From: Dehalococcoidales bacterium
GTDB lineage: Bacteria > Chloroflexota > Dehalococcoidia > Dehalococcoidales > UBA3254
Length of the DNA stretch: 64,000 nucleotides
Assembly (NCBI GenBank): GCA_016926695.1
Contig: JAFGOB010000125.1
Span: forward strand, 38,776-102,775
Reading direction: 5' to 3'
Numbering within the stretch: position 1 is the stretch's first letter; every line of letters starts with the position of its first letter. Both the position numbers and the translations under genes were made by a program. The notes under the pieces were generated by a model. It had not been told where the DNA came from. It did not search any database and worked only from the letters and a program-made list of their open reading frames with translations. Shown in pieces: positions 55,899 through 64,000 of this stretch.

Positions 55899-56031
55899 CC
55901 ACATCTCCTCCAAGCAGGCTTGTCTACATTATACCAGATTTCAGAATATACCTGCCAGCCATTCACTGGTTGTTTATCATATCAGATTATTGTCCCGAAT
56001 TCAATAGCTCGCTATCAGACTTTTTCTCTTT

Positions 56032-58407
56032 TCATGGCTTGTATTCAAATACCTCCACGCTGGTTATCATCCTGTCCCCGTCTTTTCCTAAAACCGTGGG
56101 GGACTGATATACCAGTTGGTATTGCTCAAGTTTTTCAAGAGGCACCGGGCTTATAAACGGGTCTGTTCCTGCAATTATGGAGCCGGGCGATTGTTTACAC
56201 GCCTCCAGGGCTTCTTCGTAGGTCGGATATACTTCATTGGATATTATTTCTTTATATCTGGTCCCCTTGAGGTCTGTCTTCTCCACGAAAGAAATAACCC
56301 TGGTTGTATTCCTGGGAATCACGGCACTACCCTGGAAATTATAGAGCCGGGAGCACATAGACTGATAGTATTCCGCATAATACACCCTCACTTTTTCCAG
56401 AGTTCCGCTTTCATTTCTTTGATAATAGTTCCCTATGGGAAACTCAACTCCCGCCCATTCAGCCATGGCGCTAAATTTCAGGATCGTCATATCCTTATCG
56501 ATGATAATATATTTCGATCCGGACCTGTCCAGCAGCTTGTTGGCTGAATCTACATCCGCATTTGTGAAATACCTGCCGGCAACCGATGCACCATCCTGAA
56601 AGGCATTTGAATTTGGTATCCTGTGGGCAATAGCCGTAATCCAGTGGCCGTAGTCCCACCATGACATTACACCATAGGCCGACTCCGGATATTCGAATCG
56701 CTTTCCCCCCGGTTTTTCATAAAGACTATAGTAATAGTCGGCGGATAAGAAAGGCTCAGGCGTGTTTTCCTTCATCCATATCAGGGTATCATGCCAGTCA
56801 TCATCCGGGGCCGGTACGCCGCTGGCAATACTCCTGGCCTGGGTAAAATTGGGGAAAAACACCAGAAAAAAGCAGATAAGTACGGCAATAACCACAGAGG
56901 CATAATTCGGACGCCATTTCCTTTCATCCGTTGTTCTCTGTGGCGACTTTTTACCCTTTTTTCTCTTTTTGGCTGTACTTGAAACCGGCATTGTTTCTTG
57001 CGGGACCTTCTCCAGTCCCAGTAACCTCAGAATACTTCGGACCCCTTCATAGATTTTCCATGAAATATATCCCCCGCATAAGGCCACATTCAGGGCAAAG
57101 TAATAGGAAAACCGGTTCTGTCCCAGCATTGCCAGCAGCATTAAAATGGTCCATACCAGGAAAAAGATGACTTCGGCCCTGGCTCTCTTGACGGAATAGT
57201 ATATCAGCAGTCCCAGCGAAACGGGAACGAAGAACAGACCGGTGGTGAAAAAGCCCCAGACCCGGCTCTGGGTCAATTCACCCAAACTGAAATTTCTGAA
57301 AAGAGGCTGTACCTCGGTTATTGTTAAGGCATCTCCCTGAGGTAAAAATATCTTCAAATGAGCCACAGCCGTTGAAAATAGGGGGTTAGCCAGGAAATAA
57401 AGACCAAGAATACCGGCTGCTGCTATTCCCATCAGTACCACCAGAAAATACAGCCTTCTGATCTTTTTATGCTCCATCCAGAGTGAAAATAATCCCAGCA
57501 AAACAAATACTATTATCCCTGCTGCCAGAGAGACCGGATGTAGTTTCTCCAATGAGCCCTGGGTGGAAACCGGTATTACCATTATCATCGCCAGTAGAAA
57601 CGCAGGGACACCCGTGAGGCACAAATAATCCGTTGATTTTCCACTTAAATGATCAATAATAAACTGTATCACGAAGAAAGCAAATATTATCAGTAAAATA
57701 AGCAGTCCGCCCACCCATGAGAGCATGTAGACCCCCAGGAAAAAACCGAACAAAAGGGAATAAAGGAGCGGTTTTCTCAGTACTTTCCAATCCCTGTTCC
57801 TTATATGACTGAAATCCAGATTCAGCCTTCTGCTTTCTTTCAGAGCAAATATCAGGAACAGGATCGATAGAGTACTGAAAAAGACCTCAACTATGTGATG
57901 GTCCGTCACTCCCAGCAAGGAACGGGCAAAGAAATTCCCCGGTAGAATGGCAATCAGGGCGGCACAGATAAGCCCGGTCTTTTTGTTGAATAGCTCTTTC
58001 GCTATAAAAAACACCGGGACTGTGACCAGCGCGCCTGTCACAGCCGGGAAATAGGCCGCTGTAACTTCAAGGGTATGCTGAGAAGGAGAGCCCAGTCCGA
58101 TAATCCATATTATTGAACCCAGTATCCAGTCAAAAAGAGGAGCGAAAAAAACATCGCGTCCAAACGGGAAAAAGGTATATGGATCGAACGTAATGTTCTG
58201 GGGAAAATGATGCATAAGGTTTTCAATCAGGCGTATGTGATACCAGGGATCAGTCTCCGCGAATCTGACCCAATCGCTGGGGAAGACAGCTTCCAGACGG
58301 AATATAACTCTCAAGACCAGAGCCAGAGCAAAAATTGCTAGAAGAACCAGAAAATATCTTGTATTGATTCCAAACCGAAGGCTTTTATTATGCAGCGTTT
58401 CATTCAT
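56032..58407 (-). CDS. STT3/AglB-type oligosaccharyltransferase
   Basis: 791 aa. About eleven to thirteen membrane segments, then a globular outside domain. The first outside loop has the acidic motif FAETDPWYHIRLIEN (Asp53, His57), the second acidic site is in LLGVTDHHIVE, and the acceptor-sequon motif WWDYG is at 583-587 (SWWDYGHWIT). A DKDMTILKF block (about 637) resembles the DK/MI motif. Known: this enzyme class transfers lipid-linked glycans to Asn in N-X-S/T. Two GT2 genes and a GT-C-like gene lie 3-5 kb upstream. The start codon is only 7 nt after a TATAAT box with no ribosome site. Confidence 0.93.
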   Translation of the reverse strand: MNETLHNKSLRFGINTRYFLVLLAIFALALVLRVIFRLEAVFPSDWVRFAETDPWYHIRLIENLMHHFPQNITFDPYTFFPFGRDVFFAPLFDWILGSIIWIIGLGSPSQHTLEVTAAYFPAVTGALVTVPVFFIAKELFNKKTGLICAALIAILPGNFFARSLLGVTDHHIVEVFFSTLSILFLIFALKESRRLNLDFSHIRNRDWKVLRKPLLYSLLFGFFLGVYMLSWVGGLLILLIIFAFFVIQFIIDHLSGKSTDYLCLTGVPAFLLAMIMVIPVSTQGSLEKLHPVSLAAGIIVFVLLGLFSLWMEHKKIRRLYFLVVLMGIAAAGILGLYFLANPLFSTAVAHLKIFLPQGDALTITEVQPLFRNFSLGELTQSRVWGFFTTGLFFVPVSLGLLIYYSVKRARAEVIFFLVWTILMLLAMLGQNRFSYYFALNVALCGGYISWKIYEGVRSILRLLGLEKVPQETMPVSSTAKKRKKGKKSPQRTTDERKWRPNYASVVIAVLICFFLVFFPNFTQARSIASGVPAPDDDWHDTLIWMKENTPEPFLSADYYYSLYEKPGGKRFEYPESAYGVMSWWDYGHWITAIAHRIPNSNAFQDGASVAGRYFTNADVDSANKLLDRSGSKYIIIDKDMTILKFSAMAEWAGVEFPIGNYYQRNESGTLEKVRVYYAEYYQSMCSRLYNFQGSAVIPRNTTRVISFVEKTDLKGTRYKEIISNEVYPTYEEALEACKQSPGSIIAGTDPFISPVPLEKLEQYQLVYQSPTVLGKDGDRMITSVEVFEYKP

Positions 58408-58414
58408 GCTTGCT

Positions 58415-58420
58415 ATTATA
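58415..58420 (-). promoter_or_regulatory. TATAAT box of the STT3 gene, apparent leaderless start
   Basis: Minus strand TATAAT (58420-58415) ends 7 nt before the ATG at 58407, where the transcript should start. There is no ribosome binding site between them and no clear -35 hexamer. Confidence 0.45.
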
Positions 58421-58522
58421 CAATGGATAATGGAGAGGATGCTATCCGTCTTATCCCAAAATATTAAGTATACTTATCTTTTACCGTTCCTCTGCTTCAC
58501 AGCTTTCTATTTATTCCGAAAA

Positions 58523-59761
58523 TCAGGTAATAGATGGTACTGGTTCAATTGTGACTCTGTTACCGAGTTCTTGAAGTCGTTTTATCAATCTTTTCTCAAC
58601 AACCTCCTTATTCAGGTTATCCAGATAGTTTTCTCCTAAGTCCTGGTAACTTAATTCACGGCTAAGTACGTAATAGGCAAAAGTAAGTATTTTGTGACCA
58701 ATCGCTATAGCAGCCTTTTTGGGACCCCGGCGCGCTGCAATCCGATGGTACTTATCTTTCAGATAGGTATTTTTAGTTCTGGCGGCGGCAAAAGCCACTT
58801 GAATTAGTATTCGCATCAGCCAGCTATCTCCTTTATTGATCTTACCACTCCTCCTTTTTCCAGCACTTTCATTGTTACCTGGACAGATCCCCGCCCAGGA
58901 AGCCAGGTGCGCTGCAGTAGGAAATTGGCTCATATCAGCCCCAATTTCGGCAATGATGATTTCCGCGCTCTTTTTGTCTATCCCGGTAATGGTGGTGAGG
59001 AGATCCTCTTGTTGGCGATATGGTTTCATGGCTTTATCAATTCTTTCGTCCAACTCAGTCATCATTTCAGCTAAGTCGTCCAAATGCCTTAAGCTCATGC
59101 CGATCAGAAAACGATGGTGCTCTGAGATATTGCCGTTAAGCGCCTCGATTAGTTCGGGAATCTTTTTTCGGAGTTTTCCTTTGGCTAAAGTGGCTATTTC
59201 TTTAGCGTTAGTATTTCCATCAAGTAGGGCCTGTAACATTTTCTTTCCGGAAAGACCAAAGATATCGGTCGCCACTCCAGCTAATTTGATATCGGCATCT
59301 TCCAAGACTTTTTAGACCCGGTTTTTCTCTGCCGTCATCTCTTGGCCCAGTTTGGTACGATAACGGGTCAAGTCCCGTAGTTCACGTACTGGTTTGGGTG
59401 GGATAAAGCTGGCTTTTATCAGCCCAAAACGCAGCAGGTCAGCAATCCATTCACAATCTTTGACATCGGTCTTGTGTCCTGGGACATTTTTGATATCGCG
59501 GGCGTTGGCTAGAATAGTTTGGAGGCTACTCTCCAGGATATTAAAGACCGGTTTCCAGTAGACTCCTGTGCTTTCAATGGCTACCTGAGTACATTGGTTT
59601 TCTTCCAGCCAGTCCTTCAAGGCTAGCAAGTCGGTTGTTACGGTGGAGAAGGTCCTAATCGTTTTATTAACCTTACCCATGGGCTCGCTTACCAGTAGAC
59701 AGACTGTCAGACTTGACTTGTGGACATCGATTCCACAGCATCTGGGATTGACTACCTCCAT
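58523..59761 (-). pseudogene. IS110-family transposase interrupted by one in-frame stop
   Basis: Codons from 59761 encode the DEDD (RuvC-like) N-terminal domain: CCGIDVHKSSLTVCLL, VAIESTGVYWKP, GHKTDVKDCEWIADLLRFGL. At 59312-59314 a TAA follows AEKNRV and the same frame resumes with KVLEDADIKLAGVATDIFG, continuing through the C-terminal Transposase_20 domain (LTTITGIDKKSAEIIIAEIG...HLASWAGICPGNNESAGKRRSGKI) to 58523. One base change (probably CAA/CAG to TAA) explains it. Without read-through the element is inactive. Both domains are otherwise intact, so the mutation is recent. Element ends were not fixed. Confidence 0.88.
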
Positions 59762-59784
59762 CTCCTTATATCCTCCTTGGGTTC

Positions 59785-59867
59785 GAGGTAGCCGGTCTTT
59801 TATATAATTTATTCCGCGTGCAACCTGTTTGCAGGTGCCACAATTTGTGGTGCATTTCGGCTACCTC
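59785..59867 (-). ncRNA. Candidate bridge-RNA region of the IS110 element
   Basis: The non-coding stretch before the transposase start has nested helices: GAGGTAGCCG (59785-59794) pairs exactly with CGGCTACCTC (59858-59867), enclosing GCAACCTG/CAGGTGC and the CCACAA-T-TTGTGG hairpin. Known: IS110-group elements encode the bridge RNA in the end upstream of the recombinase. Guide loops could not be assigned because the insertion target is not known. Confidence 0.5.
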
Positions 59868-59964
59868 TTGTCAGTTTCTTGCTCGGGGTTGTACCGCCAT
59901 AATAAATAAACGACCTATGCACCCAATTAGAGGATAGCACAACGTCTGTACATGCAAATTTTCA

Positions 59965-61728
59965 TTATTCGTTGGTGGGCAACCGCCCATGAGGTTTCTT
60001 GAGAAATATTTTTACCGTGGAGCTTGAATATACCTTTGTATATTTAAGGTCTTCCACCATGGCCAGTGACCGTGTGTACGCGTTGTCTTCGAAAGACAAG
60101 GCAAAGCGCATCGACTGGTAATAATAACCGGAATGGCGGAAAATAGCTACGTCCGGCCTCATAGTATCGAGATTACGTGTATGTGTAGATACTTTTTGCA
60201 CGGAGGACGGAAGATATAATGCTAACTGCGTTATAAAATTGCCCCCCATACTCTTTCCATTAATAGGGGTCGTGTAAGCAATAAACTTCAAACCATATTC
60301 CTCTGATAAAGGAGGACTGCTGTAGGCATCAATACCATAAATAACCAGCGGGAATGTCAGGACCATGAAAAGCACCCCTGCCGATAACGCCAGCTTTGGC
60401 AATATGCGTTTCAACCAGTTCCAACGTAAAATCAGGGAACCGGTAATACAGGCTAAGCATAATATAATATAGGTAAGACCGGTCTCTATTAGATCATGGG
60501 CCATTTCTGCCAGCAATAAAGTTAATACCCCCAGCAATGGAATAGCTATGATCAACAGTGTTTCACCCGGCTTGAAATTTCCGATTCCCCTGATCCATTT
60601 TTTAAAGTTCTTCTTTCTCACCAGATTAACGGTTAGCTCCAGGATAATCCCCAGCAGCGCAGCAGCCGCTAACAGAAAATAAATTCCTTTATTAAGATTA
60701 TATATATTCTTAAATATATACTGGTTCCCTTGAATGTATTCTCTGCCGGTGCTCATCTTCTCGGGTGTTACATTCTTTTTGATATTGCTGGCGGTTTTTT
60801 GCACGGACGCAGTTGAAGTAACGTTTTGAGTCGAATCCACCCTGGTGTTGACGGAATCGGAATAGAGAAAAAACCAGCCCAGAAAAGTCGCAATCAGGAA
60901 CACACCCAGTACCAGGTGAAAACGTTTGATCTTTCTTTCAGTGATTACCAGCATTACGATTGCGGCAGCCAGAAAGATCATGATCAAAAAGGGAGTTGTG
61001 GGATGCGTGAAAATAACAGCAATAATCAAAAGCAGTCCCAGCAGCCTGGAATAAAATCCTCGTAAAATAATCAGTAGAAACGCGCACAGCATCATCACCG
61101 CCCCAAGGGCATGAGGCGAGGTATGAATCTGTATGTAATGCAGGCAGGGTATCGCCACCAGCATCGCCAGGAAGGCCACCCTGCGATTGAACAGCCTGGA
61201 AATTACCAGAAAGCACCCCAGTATAAACAAAATCAGGGACACCAGGGGAAATACCTTGATATAGCTCATGGGTTCAATACCCAGAAGAGAGACTACCGAA
61301 TAATGGAAAATATATCCGGCCGGATAGTTAACTCCATATTTCGTAAAAGCTACCTGATCACCGGCTATCACCTGGGGCATTTTCATGGCAATACCTGCAT
61401 GCCAGGTACTGTCTGTAAACCTGACAAAGCTGCTCAAACAATAGGGTGTCAGCCAGAGCATAACGGCCAGCAATATCAGCAGTCCGGCTAAAAGATACCT
61501 GTTTCGTATTTTAACTATAAGACAGTAGCAACATAAGCAGGCCGCCAGCCCGACTGCTATAAAAAAAATGGGCGGTAAAGAATGGTATTCCGCCATTGAA
61601 TCGCTGATCCATGTCTGCTGCAAAACAGGGAAAGCGAAATATATTGACAGAACGTACAATATCAGGGCAACCAGGGCCAGTATCAGGACCACCATGGTCC
61701 TGGCCTTTTCGCTTATATTCGCATTCAT
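59965..61728 (-). CDS. GT-C-like polytopic membrane protein
   Basis: 587 aa with about 12 membrane segments. After the second segment an outside loop carries FVRFTDSTWHAGIAMKMPQV, which resembles the acidic DxxWH-like motif of GT-C glycosyltransferases and the ETDPWYH motif of the STT3 protein nearby. A central hydrophilic loop (about 285-345) is Thr/Ser/Lys-rich. C-terminal soluble tail of about 110 residues. I cannot assign a GT family. Its position between STT3 and two GT2 genes suggests glycan assembly using polyprenyl-linked sugars. Confidence 0.7.
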   Translation of the reverse strand: MNANISEKARTMVVLILALVALILYVLSIYFAFPVLQQTWISDSMAEYHSLPPIFFIAVGLAACLCCYCLIVKIRNRYLLAGLLILLAVMLWLTPYCLSSFVRFTDSTWHAGIAMKMPQVIAGDQVAFTKYGVNYPAGYIFHYSVVSLLGIEPMSYIKVFPLVSLILFILGCFLVISRLFNRRVAFLAMLVAIPCLHYIQIHTSPHALGAVMMLCAFLLIILRGFYSRLLGLLLIIAVIFTHPTTPFLIMIFLAAAIVMLVITERKIKRFHLVLGVFLIATFLGWFFLYSDSVNTRVDSTQNVTSTASVQKTASNIKKNVTPEKMSTGREYIQGNQYIFKNIYNLNKGIYFLLAAAALLGIILELTVNLVRKKNFKKWIRGIGNFKPGETLLIIAIPLLGVLTLLLAEMAHDLIETGLTYIILCLACITGSLILRWNWLKRILPKLALSAGVLFMVLTFPLVIYGIDAYSSPPLSEEYGLKFIAYTTPINGKSMGGNFITQLALYLPSSVQKVSTHTRNLDTMRPDVAIFRHSGYYYQSMRFALSFEDNAYTRSLAMVEDLKYTKVYSSSTVKIFLKKPHGRLPTNE

Positions 61729-61775
61729 TTTGATATCTCTTGTTGTTGGGTTTTCATCTCAGCCCCCGTTTGTAT

Positions 61776-62735
61776 CTAGGCGCCTTCTGTGTTGGGCTCC
61801 GGTTGCGATGTGGCCCCTCTCTTCAGGCAGCCGTAAATATAACCGGCGCCAACCCCGATCACTACTACAATCAATACCAATCCCTTCTTTATGTCGGTAA
61901 TATGATTTAGTTTAAAAAGACGCATCGGAATACGTTTGAACAGCAAAAAGCGTAGATAATCGTTCTCTGTTTTCAACGGGTCTTTCACAATTTCCGTTTT
62001 TTTCAGTAAGGCTTTTGAGTATCCCTGAAAAAAAGCCCGCTTTATCAGTACGCCGATTCTCACTTTCGATGAATTGATTTTATGGTAAACGATAGCCCCG
62101 GGATTATATATGACTCCCCTGCCGAAATGTTTTTTCATCCTTAAGGCCATTTCGGGTTCTTCGGCTTGTACAAGGGATACCCCTGAAAAGCCAAAAACGC
62201 TGCTGAATAAACCGGCTTTCTGAAAGACCTCCTTCCTGAAGCTCATATTCGGTCCGAAGGTATTACGCACCTCTACTATCTTTTCATCGGCAAAGCCGGT
62301 ATTGGTAACCCCCACCAGCCAGAATAATTCTTCCGGGAAATAGTCCGGACCCGGGCCTTTGGTCCAGTCGGGTAGTATCTTGCCGCCTGCCGCGATAGCC
62401 TGGTAATCCCGGTACACCCTTGACAGCTCCTTTAACCAGTCCTTGCCGGCAACAGCATCATCGTCAATAAATGCGATGACATCACCCTTAGCTTCCCTGA
62501 TACCGGCATTCCTGGCTGCCGAAATACCCATATTCTTTTCCAGAAGAATTACTCTTGTTGTATCCCGGCTGCCGTATTCCGCAATGATCTTTTTATAAAG
62601 TACGGCATTGCCGTCAACCACCACAATGATTTCCCCGGGAGGGTAGGTCTGTTCCGATATACTGGCAAGAGCTGCTTTCAGGTTCGAATAGTTTTCCAGA
62701 CTGTGCGTACAGACAACCACTGTTATATTCAGCAA
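61776..62735 (-). CDS. GT2 glycosyltransferase with C-terminal membrane anchor
   Basis: 319 aa. GT-A fold: ITVVVCTHSLENYSNLKAALASISEQTYPPGEIIVVVDGN, nucleotide-binding DDDAVAGKDW (metal-binding DxD), and the acceptor region LVQAEEPEMALRMKKHFGRGVIYNPGAIVYH. A hydrophobic segment near 289-306 (DIKKGLVLIVVVIGVGAGYIYG) anchors the C-terminus. It starts with TTG 17 nt after the next GT2 gene, so the two are likely an operon. Confidence 0.88.
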   Translation of the reverse strand: MLNITVVVCTHSLENYSNLKAALASISEQTYPPGEIIVVVDGNAVLYKKIIAEYGSRDTTRVILLEKNMGISAARNAGIREAKGDVIAFIDDDAVAGKDWLKELSRVYRDYQAIAAGGKILPDWTKGPGPDYFPEELFWLVGVTNTGFADEKIVEVRNTFGPNMSFRKEVFQKAGLFSSVFGFSGVSLVQAEEPEMALRMKKHFGRGVIYNPGAIVYHKINSSKVRIGVLIKRAFFQGYSKALLKKTEIVKDPLKTENDYLRFLLFKRIPMRLFKLNHITDIKKGLVLIVVVIGVGAGYIYGCLKRGATSQPEPNTEGA

Positions 62736-62752
62736 GTTACTATAAGCAGTCT

Positions 62753-63439
62753 TTATTTATGAAACCTCCTGTTGATTAAAGTCCTGCCGATCAGGTAACC
62801 GTCTCTGAGACTATTTAGTTTAGAGGGAGTTTTTCTCCTCCTGTAATGTATCGGTACTTCGGCGATGCGGAAGTGTTTACGGGCTATCTGAGAAAACATA
62901 TTGGCCTCTAGGTCAAATCCGGAGGCATTAAATTTGATTTCCTTGATTACTTCGTTTCGGAAACCCCAGAACCCGGTACATAAATCACTGATCCTGGTCC
63001 CGTAAAGAATATTGGCCATAAAAGCTAACAGATGGTTACCCGCCCTGTTGATGATGGACATAGCCCCTTTTTCCATTTTTCTGTTTAGCCTGGATCCCAT
63101 CACTACATCATTATATTCCAGTACTTTCAACATCCCGGGAATATATTCAGCAGGATAGGTGTAGTCCGCATCCAGTATAAAAAGGTAATCGCCGTCCACG
63201 GACTTGAAAGCGGTGGCGATAGCTCTACCTTTGCCTCTAACCTTTTCATGGATAACCCTGGCCCCTTTGCTTTCAGCCATTTTTTTCGTTTGATCGGTGC
63301 TGTTATTGTCCACCACTACGACCTCAACACGGTACCCCATGCCCTCGATTTCGGACCTGGGAATCTCATCAATAACCTTTGCAATCGTAGCTTCCTCATT
63401 TAAAGCCGGAAGGATTACACTGACCTGCTTATGCGGCAT
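62753..63439 (-). CDS. Polyprenyl-phosphate sugar synthase-like GT2 (DPM1-like)
   Basis: 228 aa. VSVILPALNEEATIAKVIDEIPRS, VVVDNNSTDQTKKMAES, FILDADYTYPAEYIPGML (DxD) and the DLCTGFWGFRNEVIKEI block are typical of dolichol-phosphate mannose/glucose synthases, but the C-terminal membrane helices are missing, as in DPM1-type members. CAGGAG lies 6 nt upstream. It probably makes the lipid-linked sugar donor used by the GT-C enzymes. A MITE-like element starts 18 bp upstream. Confidence 0.88.
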   Translation of the reverse strand: MPHKQVSVILPALNEEATIAKVIDEIPRSEIEGMGYRVEVVVVDNNSTDQTKKMAESKGARVIHEKVRGKGRAIATAFKSVDGDYLFILDADYTYPAEYIPGMLKVLEYNDVVMGSRLNRKMEKGAMSIINRAGNHLLAFMANILYGTRISDLCTGFWGFRNEVIKEIKFNASGFDLEANMFSQIARKHFRIAEVPIHYRRRKTPSKLNSLRDGYLIGRTLINRRFHK

Positions 63440-63457
63440 CTTCGACTCCTGATTAAT

Positions 63458-63547
63458 CTAGTGTAGTGTCTCATATCTGTCTTTACAGTATTTTGAACTC
63501 CAAAACACACTGATAACTGTATACTTGTTTGACTGGCACTACACTAG
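63458..63547. mobile_element. 90-bp MITE-like element upstream of the GT2 gene
   Basis: CTAGTGTAGTGTC (63458-63470) and GGCACTACACTAG (63535-63547) match the ends of the element at 50201 (12 of 13 bases on the left, 12 of 13 on the right). The interiors differ (80 versus 90 bp), so only the ends are shared. Confidence 0.6.
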
Positions 63548-63753
63548 TCATTAGATCGCTGTGACGGCTCAGGTAGAAACTGGAAACGTGTTGCGGCCTC
63601 CAAAACTCCGCTTCCACAGTTTACCATATGATAACTCAGAACTGCCAGCAGGCACAATCTCAGGCGGATCAAGGTCCTGTTAAATAATATTTATTTATAT
63701 GAGAATGAAAGCAAGCAACCAATATTTAAACAATTATTCATGACATTTTTCGT

Positions 63754-64000
63754 GTCACCCTAAATAATGAAAACTGAGTCGAGCGGCCGGTTGAGCCAGG
63801 GACGAGCAAATCCCGGTCACCCTCCTGAACAAAGTTCAGGCTGCTACTTGCGGAGTCTACCCGGCGCACTGGCGGGCGACCCGGACGGAAATTCCACAAT
63901 AGCAGTTTTCGTAAGAATCGTCCATGCCTCTTGTCAGAGTCACCATGAAGTATGAAAGTCGAGTCGAGCAGCCGGCTGAGCCAGGGACGAGCAGGCTCCG
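63754..64000. repeat. Tandem repeat of a structured, possibly ncRNA unit with 185-bp period
   Basis: Two copies of about 60 bp begin at 63754 and 63939 (GTCACC.T.AA..ATGAAA..., then GAGTCGAGC, GCCGG and TGAGCCAGGGACGAGCA in both). The second copy runs off the right edge. Between them lie the CCTGAAC/GTTCAGG hairpin (63824-63840) and GC-rich complementary blocks. The 62-codon frame starting at 63767 follows the repeat and lacks a ribosome site, so I do not call it a gene. The shape suggests a repeated structured RNA; strand is not known. Confidence 0.5.

Noticed and set aside
63767..63955. 62-codon protein over the right-edge repeat
   Set aside because: The frame follows the repeated sequence, lacks a ribosome site and would be repeated at 63952; a structured RNA is the better reading.

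Overview
This window looks like chromosomal DNA of an anaerobic bacterium, most likely Chloroflexota of the Dehalococcoidia type. That is an inference from gene content and protein style, because no rRNA or other phylogenetic marker was seen. It has moderate G+C and short intergenic gaps. Supporting content includes ftsZ-ftsA without any peptidoglycan genes, family-5 peptide-binding lipoproteins, AprA/AprB-like flavoprotein-ferredoxin pairs, an STT3-type oligosaccharyltransferase, Se/Mo cofactor maturation genes and long FN3-like repeat surface proteins.

Left part (1-10 kb): a truncated secreted repeat protein is read leftwards off the edge. Next come a small membrane protein, two small DNA-binding proteins, ftsA-ftsZ (transcribed leftward), a short unknown gene, a rightward DUF5343 gene flanked by palindromes, and a radical SAM gene. 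From 10.4 to 19.4 kb a consensus promoter precedes a rightward operon: peptide-binding lipoprotein, two permeases (no ATPase in the window), then two flavoprotein plus 2x[4Fe-4S] ferredoxin modules, and, possibly as a separate unit, a 49-aa basic protein ending in a strong terminator.

19.5-32.2 kb is mostly leftward: acylphosphatase (rightward), DUF362, moeA-mobA, nadA, an iscS-type cysteine desulfurase with yqeB (the toolkit for selenium-dependent molybdenum hydroxylases), a second peptide-binding lipoprotein with radC, a HELTH metalloprotease coupled to prfB (RF2, programmed +1 frameshift), endonuclease V and a TetR regulator. 33-40 kb is an osmoadaptation block: otsA-otsB-mscS-treT rightward, converging with the K+ uptake pair trkH-trkA. 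rpsP-khpA follows.

41.2-50.2 kb is a complete leftward F1Fo ATP synthase operon (atpI-B-E-F-H-[acs]-A-G-D-C) with an acetyl-CoA synthetase gene inserted between atpH and atpA. Then come a DUF151 nuclease, ispH-plsC, pepA, a HAAS-domain membrane protein with its PadR regulator, and a glycosylation region (STT3, a GT-C-like membrane protein, two GT2 glycosyltransferases). This last region is interrupted by an IS110-family element whose transposase carries one in-frame stop and whose upstream end can fold like a bridge RNA. Two MITE-like elements with the same CTAG-ended inverted repeats lie upstream of the atp operon and upstream of the last GT2 gene. The right edge holds a 185-bp-period repeat that looks like structured non-coding RNA.
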